Source of the DNA: Enterovirga aerilata
GTDB lineage: Bacteria > Pseudomonadota > Alphaproteobacteria > Rhizobiales > Beijerinckiaceae
Assembly: GCF_013044135.1 (NCBI RefSeq)
Contig: NZ_JABEPP010000006.1
Location: 248,001-312,000, forward strand
Length of the DNA stretch: 64,000 bases
Direction of reading: 5' to 3'
Of the stretch, positions 21,735 through 30,621 are shown in pieces. The notes below the pieces were generated by a model. It was not told the origin of the DNA and did not search any database. It worked only from the letters and a program-made list of their open reading frames with translations. Position 1 is the first letter of the stretch, and each line of letters starts with the position of its first letter. The position numbers and the translations under genes are program-made.

Positions 21735-24677
21735 ATGCTGACGAAGCGCAAGAGCGGCGAAGCGAGCCGCGGCAAGCTGCAGTCCTTCGCATCCGGCCTC
21801 GCCTCCGGCGTGATCGACCGGCGCTCCTTCCTGCGCCAGTCCGGGCTTGCGGTCGGCGGCCTCGCGGCCGCGGGCTCGATCCAGCTCGGGGCGGTCCGCA
21901 AGGCGAGGGCGGCCGGCACCGCCGTGAGCGGTCCGCAGGTGCAGATCAAGAAGAACATCTGCACCCATTGCTCGGTCGGCTGCACGGTGACGGCCGAGGT
22001 CGTGAACGGCGTATGGGTCGGCCAGGAGCCCTCCTGGGACAGCCCGATCAACCGCGGCACGCATTGCGCTAAGGGCGCGGCGATCCGGGAGCTGGTGCAC
22101 AGCGAGCGGCGCCTCAAATACCCGGTGAAGCTCGTCGACGGGCAATGGCAGCGGGTCAGCTGGGACCAGGCGATCAACGAGATCGGCGACAAGCTGCTCG
22201 ACATCCGCCAGAAATACGGCGCTGACTCCGCCTATTGGCTCGGCTCCGCCAAGTACACGAACGAGGCCGCGTATCTGCTTCGCAAATTCGGGGCCTTCTG
22301 GGGCACGAACTCGGTCGACCACCAGGCGCGCATCTGCCATTCGACTACCGTCGCCGGCGTCGCCAACACCTGGGGCTACGGTGCCCAGACGAATTCCTAC
22401 AACGACATCCGCAACGCCAAAACCATGATCATCATGGGCGGCAACCCCGCGGAAGCGCATCCGATCTCCATGCAGCACGTGCTGTCCGGCAAGGAGATCA
22501 ACCGCGCCAACATGATCGTCATCGATCCGCGCTTCACGCGGACGGCCGCACACGCGACGGAATATGTCCGGCTGCGCTCCGGCACGGACATCCCGCTCGT
22601 CTGGGGCATCCTCTGGCACATCTTCCAGAACGGCTGGGAGGACAAGGAATTCATCCGCCAGCGCGTCTACGGCATGGAGGATGTCCGCAAGGAGGTCGCC
22701 AAGTGGACGCCCGACGAGGTTGAGCGGGTCACCGGCGTGCCCGGCGAGCAGCTCAAGCGCGTGGCCTATCTGTTCTCGCACGAGAAGCCCGCCACCGTGA
22801 TCTGGTGCATGGGCGCGACCCAGCACACGGTCGGCACCGCAAACGTGCGGGCGCTCTGCATCCTGGCGCTCGCCACCGGCAATGTCGGCAAGCCAGGAAC
22901 CGGGGCCAACATCTTTCGCGGCCACACGAACGTGCAGGGCGCGACCGATCTCGGCCTCGATATCTCGACCCTGCCGCTCTATTACGGACTGGTCGAGGGC
23001 GCCTGGCGGCATTGGGCGCGCGTCTGGGATGTCAGCTACGACTGGCTCCAGTCCCGCTTCGACGAGGTGCCCGCGAAGGCCGGCCGGCCCGCCCGCACCC
23101 GCAAGCAGAACATGGAGGCGCCCGGGATCACCTCGACCCGGTGGTTCGACGGCGTGAACCTGCCGGAGGACCAGGTCGACCAGAAGGCCAACATCAAGGC
23201 CATGATGGTGTTCGGCCACGGCGGCAACACGGTGACCCGCATCCCCGAGGCGGTCGAGGGCGTCAACAAGCTCGAGCTGCTCGTGGTGGCCGACCCGCAT
23301 CCGACGAGCTTCGCCACGATGGGCAACCGGAAGGACGGCGTCTATCTCCTGCCGATTTGCACCTCGCTCGAGATGGACGGCTCGCGCACCGCGTCCAATC
23401 GCTCCCTCCAGTGGGGCGAGCAGATCGTGAAGCCGGCATTCGAATCGAAGAACGACTACGAGTTCCTGTACCTGCTGGCGAAGAAGCTCGGCTTCGCGGA
23501 GGAGCTGTTCAAGAACATCAAGGTCGAGAACAACGTCCCGGTTCCGGAAGACATCCTGCGCGAGATCAATCGCGGCGGCTGGTCCACCGGCTATTGTGGC
23601 CAGTCGCCGGAGCGGCTGAAGGCGCATATGCGCAACCAGCACAAGTTCGACCTCGTGACGCTGCGCGCGCCCAAGGACGATCCGGAGGTGGGCGGCGACT
23701 ATTACGGCCTGCCGTGGCCCTGCTGGGGCAAGCCTGAGATCCGCCATCCCGGCACGCACATCCTCTACAACACGAACCTGCACGTGAAGGAGGGCGGCGG
23801 CGCCTTCCGGGCCCGCTTCGGGGTGGAGCGGAACGGCCAGACGCTGCTTGCGGAGGATTCGTACCCGGTCGGCTCCGAGCTCACGGACGGCTATCCCGAG
23901 ATCACCTTCGGGATCCTGAAGAAGCTCGGCTGGGACAAGGACCTCACGCCGGACGAACTCGCGACCATCCAGCGGATCGGCGGCAACAACGTGGATGCCG
24001 TGAGCTGGGCGATCGACCTGTCGGGCGGCATCCAGCGCGTCTGCCTCGAGCGCGGGGTCATGCACTACGGCAACGGCAAGGCCCGGGCGAATGCCTGGAA
24101 CCTGCCGGACCCGATCCCGGTCCATCGCGAGCCGATCTATTCGCCCAAGCCCGAGCTCGTGGCGAAATATCCGACGCGGCCCGACGAGCGGCAGTTCCGG
24201 ATCCCGAACAACGGCTTCACCGTGCAGAAGGCCGCGGTCGACAAGAACATCGCCCGATCCTTCCCGATCATCCTCTCCTCGGGCCGCCTGGTGGAATACG
24301 AGGGCGGCGGCGAGGAGACCCGGTCGAATCCGTGGCTGGCCGAGCTGCAGCAGGACATGTTCGTCGAGATCAACCCGGCGGATGCTGCCGAGCGCGGCAT
24401 CAAGGACGGCGCCTGGGTCTGGGTGCTCGGGCCGGAGAACAACGCCAAGACCAAGGTGAAGGCGCTCGTCACCGAGCGCGTCGGCAAGGGGGTGGCCTGG
24501 ATGCCGTTCCACTTCGCCGGCTGGTACCAGGGCGAGGACCATCGCTCGAGATATCCGGCCGGGACAGATCCCGTCGTCCTCGGCGAGAGCGTGAACACCG
24601 TCACGACCTACGGCTTCGATCCGGTGACCGGCATGCAGGAGACGAAAGTCACCCTCTGCCAGATCCAGGCGGCCTGA
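21735..24677 (+). CDS. fdhA: formate dehydrogenase catalytic subunit
   Basis: This 980-residue molybdopterin oxidoreductase oxidises formate to CO2. A twin-arginine signal (DRRSFLRQSG, residues 28-37) sends it to the periplasm with its partner FdhB. The [4Fe-4S] ligands are C76, C79, C83 and C111, and the metal ligand is C201 in ARICHSTTVAG, so this is a cysteine rather than selenocysteine enzyme. Pterin-binding segments (MGGNPAEAHP, DPRFTRTA, GHTNVQGATDLG) and the C-terminal dinucleotide domain are complete. It is embedded in a full maturation operon. Whether Mo or W is used cannot be read from the sequence. Confidence 0.95.
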   Translation: MLTKRKSGEASRGKLQSFASGLASGVIDRRSFLRQSGLAVGGLAAAGSIQLGAVRKARAAGTAVSGPQVQIKKNICTHCSVGCTVTAEVVNGVWVGQEPSWDSPINRGTHCAKGAAIRELVHSERRLKYPVKLVDGQWQRVSWDQAINEIGDKLLDIRQKYGADSAYWLGSAKYTNEAAYLLRKFGAFWGTNSVDHQARICHSTTVAGVANTWGYGAQTNSYNDIRNAKTMIIMGGNPAEAHPISMQHVLSGKEINRANMIVIDPRFTRTAAHATEYVRLRSGTDIPLVWGILWHIFQNGWEDKEFIRQRVYGMEDVRKEVAKWTPDEVERVTGVPGEQLKRVAYLFSHEKPATVIWCMGATQHTVGTANVRALCILALATGNVGKPGTGANIFRGHTNVQGATDLGLDISTLPLYYGLVEGAWRHWARVWDVSYDWLQSRFDEVPAKAGRPARTRKQNMEAPGITSTRWFDGVNLPEDQVDQKANIKAMMVFGHGGNTVTRIPEAVEGVNKLELLVVADPHPTSFATMGNRKDGVYLLPICTSLEMDGSRTASNRSLQWGEQIVKPAFESKNDYEFLYLLAKKLGFAEELFKNIKVENNVPVPEDILREINRGGWSTGYCGQSPERLKAHMRNQHKFDLVTLRAPKDDPEVGGDYYGLPWPCWGKPEIRHPGTHILYNTNLHVKEGGGAFRARFGVERNGQTLLAEDSYPVGSELTDGYPEITFGILKKLGWDKDLTPDELATIQRIGGNNVDAVSWAIDLSGGIQRVCLERGVMHYGNGKARANAWNLPDPIPVHREPIYSPKPELVAKYPTRPDERQFRIPNNGFTVQKAAVDKNIARSFPIILSSGRLVEYEGGGEETRSNPWLAELQQDMFVEINPADAAERGIKDGAWVWVLGPENNAKTKVKALVTERVGKGVAWMPFHFAGWYQGEDHRSRYPAGTDPVVLGESVNTVTTYGFDPVTGMQETKVTLCQIQAA

Positions 24678-24690
24678 CGGAGACCCGACA

Positions 24691-25287
24691 ATGGCCCGTA
24701 TGAAGTTCCTCTGCGACGCCGACCGCTGCATCGAGTGCAACGCCTGCGTCACCGCCTGCAAGAACGAGCACGAGGTGCCGTGGGGCATCAATCGGCGCCG
24801 AGTCGTGACGCTCAACGACGGCAAGCCGTCCGAGCGCTCGATCTCGATGGCCTGCATGCACTGCACGGACGCGCCCTGTGCGGCCGTGTGCCCGGTGAAC
24901 TGCTTCTTCACCACGGCGGATGCCGTCGTCCTCCACTCGAAGGACCTCTGCATCGGCTGCGGCTACTGCTTCTACGCCTGCCCCTTCGGGGCGCCGCAAT
25001 ATCCCCGGGTCGGGAATTTCGGCTCCCGCGGCAAGATGGACAAGTGCACCTACTGTGCCGGCGGTCCCGAGGCCGACCTCACGACCGCGGAATACGAGAA
25101 ATACGGTTCGAACCGCCTGGCCGAAGGCAAGCTGCCGCTCTGCGCCGAGATGTGTTCCACGAAGGCGCTCCTCGCCGGTGACGGCGAGATCATCGCCCAG
25201 ATCTACAAGGAGCGCGTCGTCAAGCGCGGTTACGGTTCGGGCGCCTGGGGCTGGAAGACGGCCTACCGCGAGACGGTCGCGATCTGA
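24691..25287 (+). CDS. fdhB: formate dehydrogenase iron-sulfur subunit
   Basis: The 198-residue electron-transfer subunit carries four 4Fe-4S ferredoxin motifs: CIECNACVTACKNE, CMHCTDAPCAAVCPVNC, CIGCGYCFYACPFGAP and CTYC paired with CAEMC. It passes electrons from FdhA to the membrane cytochrome. It has no signal peptide of its own, as usual for a Tat hitchhiker. It starts 13 bp after fdhA. Unlike the FdnH type it has no C-terminal membrane helix, so membrane attachment would depend on FdhC. Confidence 0.93.
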   Translation: MARMKFLCDADRCIECNACVTACKNEHEVPWGINRRRVVTLNDGKPSERSISMACMHCTDAPCAAVCPVNCFFTTADAVVLHSKDLCIGCGYCFYACPFGAPQYPRVGNFGSRGKMDKCTYCAGGPEADLTTAEYEKYGSNRLAEGKLPLCAEMCSTKALLAGDGEIIAQIYKERVVKRGYGSGAWGWKTAYRETVAI

Positions 25288-25332
25288 TCGCGGCCCGATC
25301 CCCCGACAGCCAGACACGAGGTCAGCGCCGTG

Positions 25333-26361
25333 ATGCACCTTCTCCGGATCGCCCTGGCGGCTCTCATGCTCGGCGGAGGCGCCGCTGTCCTCGCGCAGAC
25401 CGGGCGGGACGTGCCCCCCGCAGCCTCCACCGCGAACCCGAGCGGGCAGAACCCCACGGCGGCTTCGGTTCGCGAGGACCAGCTCCTGCGCGAGCTGAAC
25501 AAGCTGCAGGGCCGCGTCTCCATCCCGGACGGCAAGGCGGCGTTGCTCGAGCAGCCGCAGGGCCGCGAGTGGCGCCAGTTCCGCGAGGGCTGGCTGCCCT
25601 GGATCGGTGGCATCGCGATCCTCGGCATGCTGCTCGCGCTGTTCGGGTTCTACTTCACGAAGGGGCGCATCCGGCTCGATCAGACCGAGGAATCCGGCGT
25701 CAAGATCCTGCGCTTCAACGCCTTCGAGCGCTTCATGCACTGGCTCACGGCCGTCTGCTTCATCGTTCTCGCGCTGACCGGGCTGAACTACATCTTCGGG
25801 AAGCGGCTGCTCATGCCGATCATCGGGCCGGACGCCTTCGCAGCGCTCTCCCAATGGGGCAAGTACGCCCACAACTACCTGGCCTGGCCGTTCATGCTGG
25901 GCTTGCTGCTCATGCTGATCGTCTGGGTAAAAGACAACATCCCGAACCGTGTCGACGTCGCCTGGATCAGGAAGGGCGGCGGCTTCCTGGGTGATGCGCA
26001 TCCGAGCGCGTACCGCTTCAATGCCGGCCAGAAGATGATCTTCTGGATCGTGGTGATTGGCGGCTTGCTGATGTCGGCGACGGGCATCCTCATGCTGTTC
26101 CCGTTCTCGGCAACGGACATCAACGGGATGCAGCTCACGCAGGCGGTGCATGCCGTCATCGGGGTGCTCTTCATCGCCGCCATCCTGGCCCACATCTATA
26201 TCGGGTCGCTCGGTATGGAGGGTGCCTACGACGCCATGGGCTCGGGCGAGGTCGACCTCGCCTGGGCACGCCGCCACCACGACCTCTGGGTCGAGGAGCA
26301 GCGGGCCAAGACCGCCAGCGGTCCGCAGGTCCATGGCGCGCGGCCCGTCCCGGCCGAATGA
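25333..26361 (+). CDS. fdhC: formate dehydrogenase cytochrome b subunit
   Basis: The product (342 residues from ATG 25333; GTG 25330 is an alternative) begins with a hydrophobic signal-like segment, then a periplasmic stretch, and five membrane segments including WIGGIAILGMLLALFGFYFT and IFWIVVIGGLLMSATGILML. Histidines suited to heme b ligation are in FERFMHWLTAV, YAHNYLAW, VHAVIG and AHIYIG. It anchors the complex and passes electrons to quinone. The order fdhA-fdhB-fdhC is the standard one. Confidence 0.92.
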   Translation: MHLLRIALAALMLGGGAAVLAQTGRDVPPAASTANPSGQNPTAASVREDQLLRELNKLQGRVSIPDGKAALLEQPQGREWRQFREGWLPWIGGIAILGMLLALFGFYFTKGRIRLDQTEESGVKILRFNAFERFMHWLTAVCFIVLALTGLNYIFGKRLLMPIIGPDAFAALSQWGKYAHNYLAWPFMLGLLLMLIVWVKDNIPNRVDVAWIRKGGGFLGDAHPSAYRFNAGQKMIFWIVVIGGLLMSATGILMLFPFSATDINGMQLTQAVHAVIGVLFIAAILAHIYIGSLGMEGAYDAMGSGEVDLAWARRHHDLWVEEQRAKTASGPQVHGARPVPAE

Positions 26362-26382
26362 CCTGAGGACGGGAGTGAGGAC

Positions 26383-26577
26383 ATGAAGACGATCATTCTC
26401 GCCATCGTCGCGGCTGTCTTGCTCGCCGGCGCGGCGGCGTATCTGCTCTCCGTGAATCAGAAGCCGGCCTACCAGGCCTTTTCGACCACGGGTGCGCGCG
26501 TCACCCCGACGGACAATCTCGTCGGACCGAACTGGAGCGGCGATCCGCAGGGGCGCGGTGCGGGCCATCGCGGCTGA
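26383..26577 (+). CDS. small anchored protein following fdhC
   Basis: This 64-residue protein has one N-terminal hydrophobic segment (IILAIVAAVLLAGAAAYLLS) and a short polar tail with PTDNLVGPNWSGDP. It is either secreted or single-pass with the tail in the periplasm. It sits 21 bp after fdhC with a GAGGAC ribosome site, so it is part of the operon. No family was recognised; a role with the dehydrogenase is inferred from position. Confidence 0.6.
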   Translation: MKTIILAIVAAVLLAGAAAYLLSVNQKPAYQAFSTTGARVTPTDNLVGPNWSGDPQGRGAGHRG

Positions 26578-26608
26578 CCCCGCGGTTCAGCGGCCGAAAG
26601 GACAGGAT

Positions 26609-27340
26609 ATGACGAGAGCCTCGATCGCGACGAGCCTTCTTGCGCTGGGCCTCGCCTGGAACGGTTCGGCGCTGGCCCAGGCTCCGGCTCCCGGCGAACC
26701 CGGCCAGGTGGCCCAGCCCGCTCCGGCGACGCCAGCAGTTCCCGCTCCGGCGGCCGCGGCTCCGGCCGCGCAGGCTCCAACGGAGCCCGCCGCACCCCGC
26801 GTTGTGCAGCAGCAGCCCGGCAAGCCTGCCAATATCTGCCAGGAACTCGCCAATTTCGTCCGCCAGCCCGCCGCGGCGCCGGCGGCCTCCGCGCCGTCCC
26901 CGCAGCAGGCGACCGCCGTCCAGGCGCCCTCGCCGGGCCAGCCCGCGCCGCAGCCGCACCCTGCGGCCGGTCAGGGGCCGCAAAGCTCCGGGATCAGCGG
27001 CCCGGTCCCGCAGGGCGGACCCGGTGCGCCCGGCCCTCAGGGCCAGGCCCAGGCCAATCCGGCCGCGCCCCAAGCGGCGCCCGGCGCTCCCGCGGCTCCG
27101 GCTCCCGCCGCGTCGGCCCAGGCCGCCGCCCGTCCGGCGCCCACGCCCGCCCCGGCGGCCGCGCCTGCGCCGACATCCGAGCAGCGCGCGCGCCTCGAGA
27201 CGGCGTTCCAGGCGGACGACATCAAGTCCTGCCGCGAGGTCGCCCAGCAGATGCGGCGCGCCGGGGTGAAGCTGCCCGATCCGCTGCTCGCGCTCGCAGC
27301 GCTGGACCTCAAGTTCCTGGAGACGGCGAAGCAGCCCTGA
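26609..27340 (+). CDS. exported Pro/Ala-rich protein at end of fdh operon
   Basis: The 243-residue protein has a signal peptide (ATSLLALGLAWNGSALAQAP) and then a low-complexity body rich in Pro, Ala and Gln from about residue 24 to 190, interrupted by one short ordered block with ANICQELANFVRQP. The C-terminal 50 residues are ordered (ARLETAFQADDIKSCREVAQ, QMRRAGVKLPDP). The two cysteines in the ordered blocks could pair. A flexible periplasmic linker or wall-spanning protein is likely. Its position 31 bp after the previous gene makes it the probable last gene of the fdh operon. The following 127 bp hold no recognised feature. Confidence 0.65.
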   Translation: MTRASIATSLLALGLAWNGSALAQAPAPGEPGQVAQPAPATPAVPAPAAAAPAAQAPTEPAAPRVVQQQPGKPANICQELANFVRQPAAAPAASAPSPQQATAVQAPSPGQPAPQPHPAAGQGPQSSGISGPVPQGGPGAPGPQGQAQANPAAPQAAPGAPAAPAPAASAQAAARPAPTPAPAAAPAPTSEQRARLETAFQADDIKSCREVAQQMRRAGVKLPDPLLALAALDLKFLETAKQP

Positions 27341-27467
27341 GGCCTGCTGAGGCGCAGGCCGCGATATCTCGCCGGCTTCGCCCTCCTGCCGACTTGCCAA
27401 GCCCCGCCCGGTTCGTGTGGGCGGTCCGTCCGCCGGCGGAGCGCGCATCCTCGCCCGGGGACGGGCG

Positions 27468-28472
27468 TCAGGCTGGAGCCGGTTCCGGATGCCGCGCGAG
27501 CAGGCCGGGCGACACGTCCGTGCGGATGCAGCGCGCCGCATGTCCCGGCCCGATCGGGATCGGGGGCGGCCGGTCGGCGCGGCAGGGCTCGATCGCGAGG
27601 GGGCAGCGCGGCGCGAAGGGACAGCCCGGCGGCAGGTGGGCGAGATCCGGCGGCGAGCCCGGGATCGCGTCGAGCCGCGAGCCCTTGGCCAGCGCGCCCT
27701 CGGCGCGGCTCTTCAAGAGACCGATCGTATAGGGGTGGCGCGGGTCGCGGATCAGGTCGCGTGCGGAACCCTCCTCGACGATGCGGCCGGCATACATGAC
27801 CGCAATGCGGTCGGCTACCTCGACCGCCGCACCGAGATCGTGCGTCACGAAGACGATCGAGAGGCCGAACTCGCGCTGGAGTTCGCGCAGCAGCAGCAGG
27901 ATCTGGATCTGCACGGTCGCGTCGAGCGCGGTGGTCGGCTCGTCCGCCAGCAGGACCTTAGGACGGCAGGCGAGTGCGAGCGCAATCATCGCGCGCTGGC
28001 GCATCCCGCCCGACATCTCGTGCGGGTAGGCGTCGAGCCGCCGCTCGGGGCTTGGGATCCGCACCTTCTGGAACAGCTCCAGCGCACGCGCGCGGGCCTC
28101 CGCCCGGCTCGCTTTCTCATGCCGGCGGATCACCTCCGCGATCTGCTCGCCGACCGTATAGACCGGATCGAGCGCGAGTAGCGGTTCCTGGAAGATCATC
28201 GAGACGGTGGCGCCGCGGTAATCGGCGAGCTGGCGCTCGCTCATGGCGAGCACGTCCCGTCCGGCCACCGTGATCGAGCCTTCGACCCTGCTGCGCCGCG
28301 GCGGGTGGAGGCGCATGAGCGAGCGCAGAGTCACGCTCTTCCCCGAACCGGATTCGCCGATCAGGGCGACGACCTCGCCCTGATGAAGCGTCAGGTCGAC
28401 GCCGTCTACGGCGCGTACCACGCCGCCGAAGGTGACGCGCAGGTCGCGGATCTGGATGGCGGGCTCGGTCAC
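27468..28472 (-). CDS. peptide ABC transporter ATP-binding protein (DppD type)
   Basis: This 334-residue ATPase has Walker A GESGSGKS, Q-loop in MIFQEPLLALDP, signature MSGGMRQR, Walker B VLLADEPTTALD and the switch histidine in VTHD. The C-terminal oligopeptide-transporter motif with CPFAPRCPLAIEPC (an iron-sulfur-like or zinc cluster of Cys) is typical of DppD/OppD. It powers import of di- or oligopeptides with its paired ATPase DppF. GTG 28472 overlaps the upstream gene's stop (GTGA). It is the last gene of the five-gene importer operon. Confidence 0.9.
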   Translation of the reverse strand: MTEPAIQIRDLRVTFGGVVRAVDGVDLTLHQGEVVALIGESGSGKSVTLRSLMRLHPPRRSRVEGSITVAGRDVLAMSERQLADYRGATVSMIFQEPLLALDPVYTVGEQIAEVIRRHEKASRAEARARALELFQKVRIPSPERRLDAYPHEMSGGMRQRAMIALALACRPKVLLADEPTTALDATVQIQILLLLRELQREFGLSIVFVTHDLGAAVEVADRIAVMYAGRIVEEGSARDLIRDPRHPYTIGLLKSRAEGALAKGSRLDAIPGSPPDLAHLPPGCPFAPRCPLAIEPCRADRPPPIPIGPGHAARCIRTDVSPGLLARHPEPAPA

Positions 28473-29512
28473 GCCGCCAGCTCCACGCTTGTCGCCGCCG
28501 GCGCCAGCGAGTGCCCGGAGCCCGGCTGGACCGCGAGGCAAGCTGCGCGGTGGCTGCCCTCGGTCGCGGCGAGCGGGGGTTCTTTGGCCGAGCAGACGGG
28601 CTCGACCAGGGCGCAGCGCGTATGGAAGCGGCAGCCCGGGGGTGGGTCGATGGGGTTCGGCGGGTCGCCGGCCAGCGGCGCGACCTCCGTCCGGTTGTCC
28701 GGATCGAGCGAGGGCATGGAGGAGAGGAGGGCGGCGGTATAGGGATGCTGCGCCCGTTCGAACACCTCCTCCGAGCCGCCGATCTCGGCCACCTTGCCGA
28801 GATACATTACCATGACCCGGTCCGAGATGAAGCGGACGACGTTCAGATCGTGGCTGATGAAGATGTAGGTGAGCCCGAACTCCTCCTTCAGGTCGAGGAG
28901 GAGGTTCAGCACCTGCGCCTCGACCGACTTGTCGAGTGCGGACACGGCCTCGTCGAGGATGACGAGGCGGGGCTGCAGGGCGAGCGCGCGGGCGATGTTC
29001 ACGCGCTGGCGCTGGCCCCCCGAGAGTTCGTGCGGGTAGCGCTCGGCGAAGCGCCGCGGCTCGAGCCCGACCCGGGCGAGGAGGTCGCGCGCGCGCCCGA
29101 CCGCCTCCTTTCTCGGGACGCCATGCACCTGTGGTGCGAAGGCGATGGACGCTTCGATGGTGAGGCGCGGGTTCAGGGACGAGTAGCTGTCCTGGAACAC
29201 CATCTGGCACTGGCGCCGGAATTCCTTCAGGCTGAGCGCGCGCGAGCCGACCCGCTCGCCGTCGAACACGATCTCGCCTGCGGTCGGGTCGATAAGGCTG
29301 AGGAGCAGGCGGGCGGTGGTCGACTTGCCGCAGCCGGACTCGCCGACGACCCCGAGCGTCTCGCCCTTCAGCACCTCGAAATCGATGCCGTCGACGGCCC
29401 GCACCTTGGCACTCGCGCCGCCGAACAGGCCCTTCTTCACGGGGAAGTGCTTTAGGAGGCCCTTGACCGTGAGGAGCGGCTGGGCCGGCCCGCCGCGATC
29501 TTCGGGAATCAT
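28469..29512 (-). CDS. peptide ABC transporter ATP-binding protein (DppF type)
   Basis: The 347-residue second ATPase of the importer has Walker A GESGCGKS, Q-loop MVFQDSYSSLNPR, signature LSGGQRQR, Walker B LVILDEAVSALD and switch ISHD. The C-terminal CRFHTRCALVEPVC cluster again marks the peptide transporter family. Start ATG 29512 is chosen because homologues begin shortly before LLTVKGLLKHFP; the longer upstream frame runs through repeat DNA. It is separated from the permease genes by 219 bp of palindromic repeats but is surely part of the same system. Confidence 0.88.
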   Translation of the reverse strand: MIPEDRGGPAQPLLTVKGLLKHFPVKKGLFGGASAKVRAVDGIDFEVLKGETLGVVGESGCGKSTTARLLLSLIDPTAGEIVFDGERVGSRALSLKEFRRQCQMVFQDSYSSLNPRLTIEASIAFAPQVHGVPRKEAVGRARDLLARVGLEPRRFAERYPHELSGGQRQRVNIARALALQPRLVILDEAVSALDKSVEAQVLNLLLDLKEEFGLTYIFISHDLNVVRFISDRVMVMYLGKVAEIGGSEEVFERAQHPYTAALLSSMPSLDPDNRTEVAPLAGDPPNPIDPPPGCRFHTRCALVEPVCSAKEPPLAATEGSHRAACLAVQPGSGHSLAPAATSVELAA

Positions 29513-29524
29513 CGGCAACCCCTC

Positions 29525-29629
29525 GTCATTCCGTGCGCGCCGCAGCACGAAGTTATGCGGTGCAGACACGGAACCCACTCGCCCCACCAACCGTGGGTTC
29601 CGGGTTCCGCTGCGCGGCCCCGGAATGAC
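29525..29629. repeat. palindromic intergenic element with GTCATTCCG/CGGAATGAC ends
   Basis: GTCATTCCG (29525-29533) and CGGAATGAC (29621-29629) are perfect inverted ends around 87 bp that include CCGTGGGTTCCGGGTTCC. It lies between the ATPase and permease genes. The outer GTCAT/ATGAC signature is shared with elements at 7764 and 31581, although the interiors differ. Confidence 0.7.
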
Positions 29630-29662
29630 AGCTCGGGGTGCAGCGGATGGCCCCCCACCCCG

Positions 29663-29705
29663 CTCGCGCTCCGCGCGAGTCGGCCCTCCCCACGAGGGGG
29701 AGGGG
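29663..29705. repeat. double hairpin in intergenic repeat DNA
   Basis: Two adjacent hairpins: CTCGCG/CGCGAG with a 5-base loop (29663-29679), then CCCTCCCC/GGGGAGGG around ACGAG (29684-29704). This C-rich unit follows the element at 29525 and ends 27 bp before the permease stop codon. It may attenuate transcription between the permease and ATPase genes; that is inference. Confidence 0.55.
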
Positions 29706-29731
29706 AATGGGTCGCGCACAAATCCCGCTCG

Positions 29732-30619
29732 TCACTGCTTCACGTCCATGGCCGAGCGGAGGCCGTCGGCCAGCAGGTTGAATGCGATGGAGGTGATGAA
29801 GATCATCACGCCGGGTAGGGCCGCGAGCCAGGGCTGGACATAGATCGCGGTACGAAGCGTATTGAGCATGAGGCCCCATTCCGGCTCCGGGGGGCGGACG
29901 CCGAGGCCGAGGAAGGAGAGGCCGGAGGCGAGGATCATCGAGACCGAGATGAGGCTCGTCGCATAGACGAAGATCGGCCCGAGTACGTTGCCGAGCACGT
30001 GCACGCGCACGATGGTGAAGCCGCCTGCGCCAGAGGCGCGGGCCGCCTCGACATAGTCCCGCGAGCGCACCTGCGTCGTGACTGCCTCCGCGACCCGAGC
30101 GATCTGCGGCACGAAGACGACGGTCAGCGAGACGAGCGCGTTGCCGAAGCCGGCCCCGAGGGCGCCGGAGAGCGCGACCGCGAGGAGCACGGACGGAAAC
30201 GCGTAGAACACGTCGATCGTCCGCATGATCGCGGTGTTGACCCAGCCGCCGACATAGCCGGCGAAGATGCCGATGGCGGAGCCGATCCCGAAGGCGAGTA
30301 TCACGGGCGTGATGCCCATGAAGAGCGACAGCCGCGCCCCGAAGATGAGGCGGGAGAGCATGTCGCGCCCGAGTTCGTCCGAGCCGAGCGGATAGCCGGC
30401 CGTGCCGATCGGGCGGAGGCGCCGCAGAGACGAGGCGCGGTAGGGGTCCGCCGGCGCGATGTAGGGCGCGAAGATCGCCATCAGGATGAGGGCCAGGATG
30501 ACCAGCCCGGCGAATATCGCGACCGGGTCGCGACGGAGGCGCCGCCAGACTCCGGTCCAATAGCCGGTCGTCTTCGGTTGCGGCGCCTCGACGATGCTCT
30601 GCTGTGCCAGCGCGGCCAT
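29732..30619 (-). CDS. peptide ABC transporter permease (DppC type)
   Basis: This 295-residue inner-membrane permease starts at ATG 30619. It has an N-terminal membrane helix (AIFAGLVILALILMAIFAPY), the periplasmic HPLGSDELGRDM-like block (YPLGSDELGRDMLSRLIFG) and the ATPase-contact loop EAARASGAGGFTIVRVHVLG, followed by further membrane helices. It pairs with the DppB-type permease to form the channel. The start lies 2 bp after the upstream permease stop. Confidence 0.9.
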   Translation of the reverse strand: MAALAQQSIVEAPQPKTTGYWTGVWRRLRRDPVAIFAGLVILALILMAIFAPYIAPADPYRASSLRRLRPIGTAGYPLGSDELGRDMLSRLIFGARLSLFMGITPVILAFGIGSAIGIFAGYVGGWVNTAIMRTIDVFYAFPSVLLAVALSGALGAGFGNALVSLTVVFVPQIARVAEAVTTQVRSRDYVEAARASGAGGFTIVRVHVLGNVLGPIFVYATSLISVSMILASGLSFLGLGVRPPEPEWGLMLNTLRTAIYVQPWLAALPGVMIFITSIAFNLLADGLRSAMDVKQ

Positions 30620-30621
30620 CG

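Noticed and set aside
22332-22345. Possible selenocysteine codon in fdhA
   Set aside because: The metal-ligand codon is TGC (C201) and the frame has no internal TGA.
21387-24953. Long open reverse-strand frame (over 1100 codons) opposite fdhA
   Set aside because: Composition is Arg/His/Ala/Leu-rich without domains; it is a GC-skew shadow of the well-conserved fdhA frame.
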